Below are positions 61,075-64,000 of a DNA stretch of 64,000 nt, in pieces; the stretch's first letter is position 1, and each line of letters begins with the position of its first letter. The position numbers and the translations under genes were made by a program. The notes under the pieces are model-generated. The model was not told the DNA's origin. It saw only the letters and a list, made by a program, of their open reading frames with translations, and did not search any database. This stretch comes from Microbacterium halophytorum (GTDB taxonomy: Bacteria > Actinomycetota > Actinomycetes > Actinomycetales > Microbacteriaceae), in contig NZ_PNFA01000007.1 in NCBI RefSeq assembly GCF_002970975.1, positions 124,001-188,000 on the forward strand, written 5' to 3'.

Positions 61075-61454
61075 GGGTACTCCCTCTGCGTGTCTGCCTC
61101 ACGCCTTCAGACAAGCACGGGCACGGGGCGCGGGGATGCCCCCGTCACCCACGCGGGGTGACGGGGCTCCGACGGCCCGGACGTTCCGTATGCTTGCGAA
61201 TGAATGGACTGCCCGGGCACTCGAGCTGTCGCTGTCCCCCGAATGGGGGACAATGCAGTACACTCGAATCCAGACGTCCTCTCTCGGTCGTCCGGCTCCC
61301 ACGGCTTCCCCCCAGCTGTGGGAGCCGTTTACGTTTCCGGTCCCGATCGCGCATCGGTTCAGATTGCCCCTATCGCACACAGGCGCGAGCGGCTAGCGTT
61401 GTGAGTGGCCGGCGCGAGATCTGTGCCGGCTTCATCTCTATAGAACGGCAGTAC
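61075..61454. other. Intergenic region with divergent promoters and cspA leader
   Basis: About 380 bases without a gene. It contains regulon site 8, a TATGCT at 61189-61194 pointing toward cspA, and a long transcribed-looking stretch before cspA with several small inverted repeats, as expected for the structured leader of a cold-shock gene. Confidence 0.45.
61145..61161. promoter_or_regulatory. Regulon palindrome site 8
   Basis: TCACCCACGCGGGGTGA, perfect half-sites, inside a longer symmetric CCCCGTCACCC / GGGTGACGGGG. It lies between the membrane-protein gene (-10-like TTGTCT 39 bases away) and cspA (TATGCT 36 bases away). Confidence 0.65.
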
Positions 61455-61661
61455 ATGAGCACGCAGGGCACCGTCAAGTGGTTCAACTCGGAGAAGGGCT
61501 ACGGCTTCATCTCTCCCGACGAGGGCGGCTCTGACGTCTTCGCGCACTACACCGCCATCGAATCGCAGGGCTACCGCTCGCTGGAAGAGAACCAGCGCGT
61601 GGAGTTCGAGATCGCGCAGGGCCCGAAGGGCCTGCAGGCGGAGAACATCCGGCCGCTGTAG
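61455..61661 (+). CDS. cspA: Cold shock protein (CspA family)
   Basis: Single cold-shock domain of 68 residues binding single-stranded RNA/DNA. RNP1 is KGYGFISPD and RNP2 DVFAHYTAI, preceded by [11 protein letters not shown]. Ends ENIRPL. A long leader and strong downstream terminator make it a single-gene transcript. The usual role is RNA chaperoning during cold or growth change. Confidence 0.96.
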   Translation: MSTQGTVKWFNSEKGYGFISPDEGGSDVFAHYTAIESQGYRSLEENQRVEFEIAQGPKGLQAENIRPL

Positions 61662-61734
61662 TCCGGACCGACACCAGGAGGCGCCCCGACTCGTCGGCCG
61701 CGCCAGCGCGTCCCGATCCGTCGGGCACCGCTCA

Positions 61735-61766
61735 GGCCCCCGCTCGCCATCGCGAGCGGGGGCCTT
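61735..61766 (+). terminator. Terminator after cspA
   Basis: Perfect 12-bp stem GGCCCCCGCTCG / CGAGCGGGGGCC with a six-base loop, followed by TT. Confidence 0.75.
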
Positions 61767-61842
61767 CCGCGTCTCCCGCCCGCTTCCGAGACCGGGGCGC
61801 GGTTGTTCGTCCGGACCCTCCCCGTGCACGCCCTCGATGCCA

Positions 61843-61855
61843 TAGCGTGAGCGGT
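61843..61855 (+). promoter_or_regulatory. Probable leaderless promoter of the tricorn-type gene
   Basis: TAGCGT at 61843-61848, seven bases, then ATG at 61856. The same hexamer and spacing occur at the AI-2E gene. Confidence 0.45.
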
Positions 61856-64000
61856 ATGGCATCCGCATACCTCAGGTATCCCCATGTCCACGACGAGCTC
61901 GTCGTCTTCACCGCAGCGGACGACGTGTGGCTCGCACCAGTCGGAGGCGGCCGCGCGTGGCGCCTCACGAGCGATCGGGCGCCCGTCAAGCAGCCCCGGT
62001 TCTCGCCGGACGGTGCCCACGTCGCCTTCGTCTCGCACCGCGACGGCCATCCGGAGCTGATGGTCGTCGGCGTCGGATCCGGCGACGTGCGCAGGCTGAC
62101 CTACTGGGGCAGCCCCATGCTGCACAACTTCGGCTGGACCGCAGACGGCCGCGTGCTCGTCGGGTCGAGCGCCGGCGAGGCCGAGATGCGCCACACCGTG
62201 ACGAAGGCCGTCGCCCTCGATGGCACGGCCGAGCGCCTCGAGATCGGGATGGCATGGGGCGTCGCGCTGCACGCGGACGGCCGCGAGGCCCTCTCGACGC
62301 CCGGCAGCCGCACGCCGGCGCACTGGAAGCGCTACCGCGGCGGCAACGCCCCGCGCCTGTGGCTGCGCGACGGCGCGGGCGCCGAGTGGCGGCGCCTGCT
62401 CGCCGACGAGCACGCCTCGCTCGTCGACCCGATGTGGGTCGGCGGCGCGCTCGCGTTCGTGTCGGACCGAGCGGCGAAGCTCCCGGATGCGGCGCATGAG
62501 CAGGCGAACGTGTGGCTGTGGGACGAGCCGGGCTCCGGCGAGCCGCGCCAGCTCACCTTCCAGGGCGAGGACGACGGCTACGTGCGCGACGCGACCACGG
62601 ACGGCGCCCGCATCGTCTGGCACAGCCGCGGGCGCATCCGGATGCTCGACGCCGTCGGCGCCGAGCCGCGCACGATCGACATCGACGTCCCGGGCGTCGC
62701 GCTCGAACCCGTCGCCCTCGACCCGACGAAGAACCTCACCCAGTTCGCCCCGGACGTCGGCGGTGACGCGAGCGTGGTGGTGTGGCGCGGCAAGCCGTTC
62801 CGGCTGACGCACCGACAGGGCCCCGCCCGGGCTCTGACGGGCGCCGACTCGGGCGTGCGCACGCGCGAGCCCGTCGTGCTCGGTGCGGCCGGTCGGCCCG
62901 CGTACGTCACCGACGTCGACGGGGAGGACGCCATCCAGGTCGACGACTCGCTGCCGATCCTCACCGGCCAGCTCGGCCGGGTGCTGCACCTCGCCGCCGC
63001 GCCGAAGGGCGACAGGCTCGCGTCGATCTCGCACGATGGGGTCATCCGGCTCATCGATATCGAGGCCGCGAGCGCCGTCGAGATCGCGCGCTCGCGGCAG
63101 GGCGAGGCCGAGACGCCGCGCTTCTCGCCGGACGGGCGCTACCTGACGTGGTCGCAGCCGACCACGGGAGAGGCGGAGCTGCACGCCGTGTGGGTCTTCG
63201 ACACGGCGTCCGACGACGAGCCGGTGCAGGTCACGAGCGGCAGGTACCACGACCGTTCGCCCGACTTCACGCGCGACGGCAAGCACCTCGTGTTCCTGTC
63301 GGACCGCACCTTCGACCCCGAGTACAGCGCCCAGGCGTTCGACCTGTCGTTCAACGGCGTGACGCGGCCCTGGCTGCTGCCGTTGTCGGCGGTCGACCCG
63401 GCGCCGTTCGGGCCGAGCGAGGACGGCTGGGCGCTGTCGTCGCCGAAGACGGGCGACGCTGAGAAGGCCCTGCCGGGGCCCGCCGTCTCGCCCGATCTCG
63501 ATGTCGCGGGCGCCGAGGAGCGGGTCGTGCCGTTCCCCGTGCCGTCGGACGCGTACACCGACCTCGCCGCGACGGCCGGCGGCGTCGTGTGGGTCGCGCG
63601 CGGCACCGACATCGGTCGCCTCGGGAGTCGCAGGGCCGGGGTCGAGGGCGAGAAGCAGAAGGACCGCCTCGTGCGCTGGTCGTTCGAGGAACGCGAGCAG
63701 TGGACGGTGTTCGATGGCGTCGACGCCTATGCCGTCTCGGGCGACGGCGAGCGGATCGTCGTGCGCGCGGGCGCCGAGCTCAAGGTCGTGCCGTCGTCGC
63801 GCAAGGCCGACGGCGGCGAAGACCCGGTCGCGGTCGACCTGTCGCGCCTGCGCTTCCAGCTCGACCAGGCGGCCGAGTGGCACCAGATGTTCGACGAGAA
63901 CGCCCGCCTCATGCGCGACCACTTCTGGCGCGAGGACATGGACGGCGTCTCCTGGGACGCCGTCACGGCCCGGTGGCGCGAGACCGTCGCGCTCGTGCGC
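61856..64000 (+). CDS. Tricorn-type (S41 family) protease, N-terminal part
   Basis: The frame starts at ATG 61856 and stays open to the right edge, giving 715 residues without a stop. The start MASAYLRYPHVHDELVVFTAADDVWLAPVGGGRAWRLT and repeated RFSPDG/VAFVS, RYLTWSQP and HLVFLSDRT blades are the beta-propellers of tricorn protease homologues, which trim peptides released by the proteasome or other proteases. The second propeller ends near residue 590. The segment LRFQLDQAAEWHQMFDENARLMRDHFWREDMDGV is the linker to the C1 domain. The PDZ and catalytic Ser/His regions lie outside the window. Confidence 0.93.
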   Translation, partial: MASAYLRYPHVHDELVVFTAADDVWLAPVGGGRAWRLTSDRAPVKQPRFSPDGAHVAFVSHRDGHPELMVVGVGSGDVRRLTYWGSPMLHNFGWTADGRVLVGSSAGEAEMRHTVTKAVALDGTAERLEIGMAWGVALHADGREALSTPGSRTPAHWKRYRGGNAPRLWLRDGAGAEWRRLLADEHASLVDPMWVGGALAFVSDRAAKLPDAAHEQANVWLWDEPGSGEPRQLTFQGEDDGYVRDATTDGARIVWHSRGRIRMLDAVGAEPRTIDIDVPGVALEPVALDPTKNLTQFAPDVGGDASVVVWRGKPFRLTHRQGPARALTGADSGVRTREPVVLGAAGRPAYVTDVDGEDAIQVDDSLPILTGQLGRVLHLAAAPKGDRLASISHDGVIRLIDIEAASAVEIARSRQGEAETPRFSPDGRYLTWSQPTTGEAELHAVWVFDTASDDEPVQVTSGRYHDRSPDFTRDGKHLVFLSDRTFDPEYSAQAFDLSFNGVTRPWLLPLSAVDPAPFGPSEDGWALSSPKTGDAEKALPGPAVSPDLDVAGAEERVVPFPVPSDAYTDLAATAGGVVWVARGTDIGRLGSRRAGVEGEKQKDRLVRWSFEEREQWTVFDGVDAYAVSGDGERIVVRAGAELKVVPSSRKADGGEDPVAVDLSRLRFQLDQAAEWHQMFDENARLMRDHFWREDMDGVSWDAVTARWRETVALVR

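Overview
The window is high-GC DNA from an actinobacterium, most likely Microbacteriaceae (Microbacterium-like). This rests on protein character (CrgA, PknA/PknB, class E sortase, FhaA/FhaB), heavy use of GTG starts, many ATGA stop/start overlaps, and many starts sitting 6-7 nt downstream of a TANNNT hexamer, which suggests leaderless mRNAs. The gene set at 0.4-16 kb (crgA, rhomboid protease, cyclophilin, sortase, pknB-pknA-pbpA-rodA-pstP-fhaB-fhaA, tRNA-Leu) is the conserved block usually found close to the chromosomal origin. No CRISPR array, insertion sequence or prophage is visible.

Layout. 0-6 kb: end of a cysteine-synthase-like enzyme, crgA, an intergenic region rich in DnaA-box-like sequences, rhomboid protease, cyclophilin, YbaK-type deacylase, a ThrE-type exporter and aroQ. 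6-16.2 kb: class E sortase and the cell-wall growth/Ser-Thr phosphorylation operon, translationally coupled from fhaA to pknA, with pknB behind it. 16.5-25.3 kb: tRNA-Leu, a small regulator/membrane pair, an ABC exporter, a MocR regulator divergent from an EamA exporter with overlapping start codons, and a MerR regulator beside a SulP transporter. 25.3-39.5 kb: accessory metabolism and regulation: a rhamnosidase/MFS operon opposite its MarR regulator, a serine hydrolase, a ParDE toxin-antitoxin pair, hydrolases, a TetR regulator, two membrane-anchored DUF1266-type proteins, a cupin, an FBP (EF-G-binding) protein with a possible leader peptide, and a CDF metal exporter.

39.6-61 kb is the most interesting part. 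Eight copies of a 17-bp palindrome, TCACCC-N5-GGGTGA (up to two mismatches), lie in front of a ClC channel/SulP pair, a PLDc_N-SHOCT/DUF6325-like gene pair, a large MalT-like LuxR (LAL) regulator, a second DUF6325-like/SHOCT pair, an AI-2E-type permease, another SulP transporter, a 2,926-residue sortase-anchored surface protein, and a membrane protein/cspA divergent pair. At most targets a -10-like hexamer lies 38-39 nt from the palindrome centre, placing the site near -50. At the LuxR gene itself the site is centred near -35. This looks like an undescribed envelope/ion-homeostasis regulon with the LAL protein as the likely regulator.

The surface protein ends in LAVTG, the LAxTG type of signal used by class E sortases, so the sortase at 6 kb is its likely anchoring enzyme. 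The window ends inside a tricorn-type protease gene that starts at 61856 and continues past the right edge.
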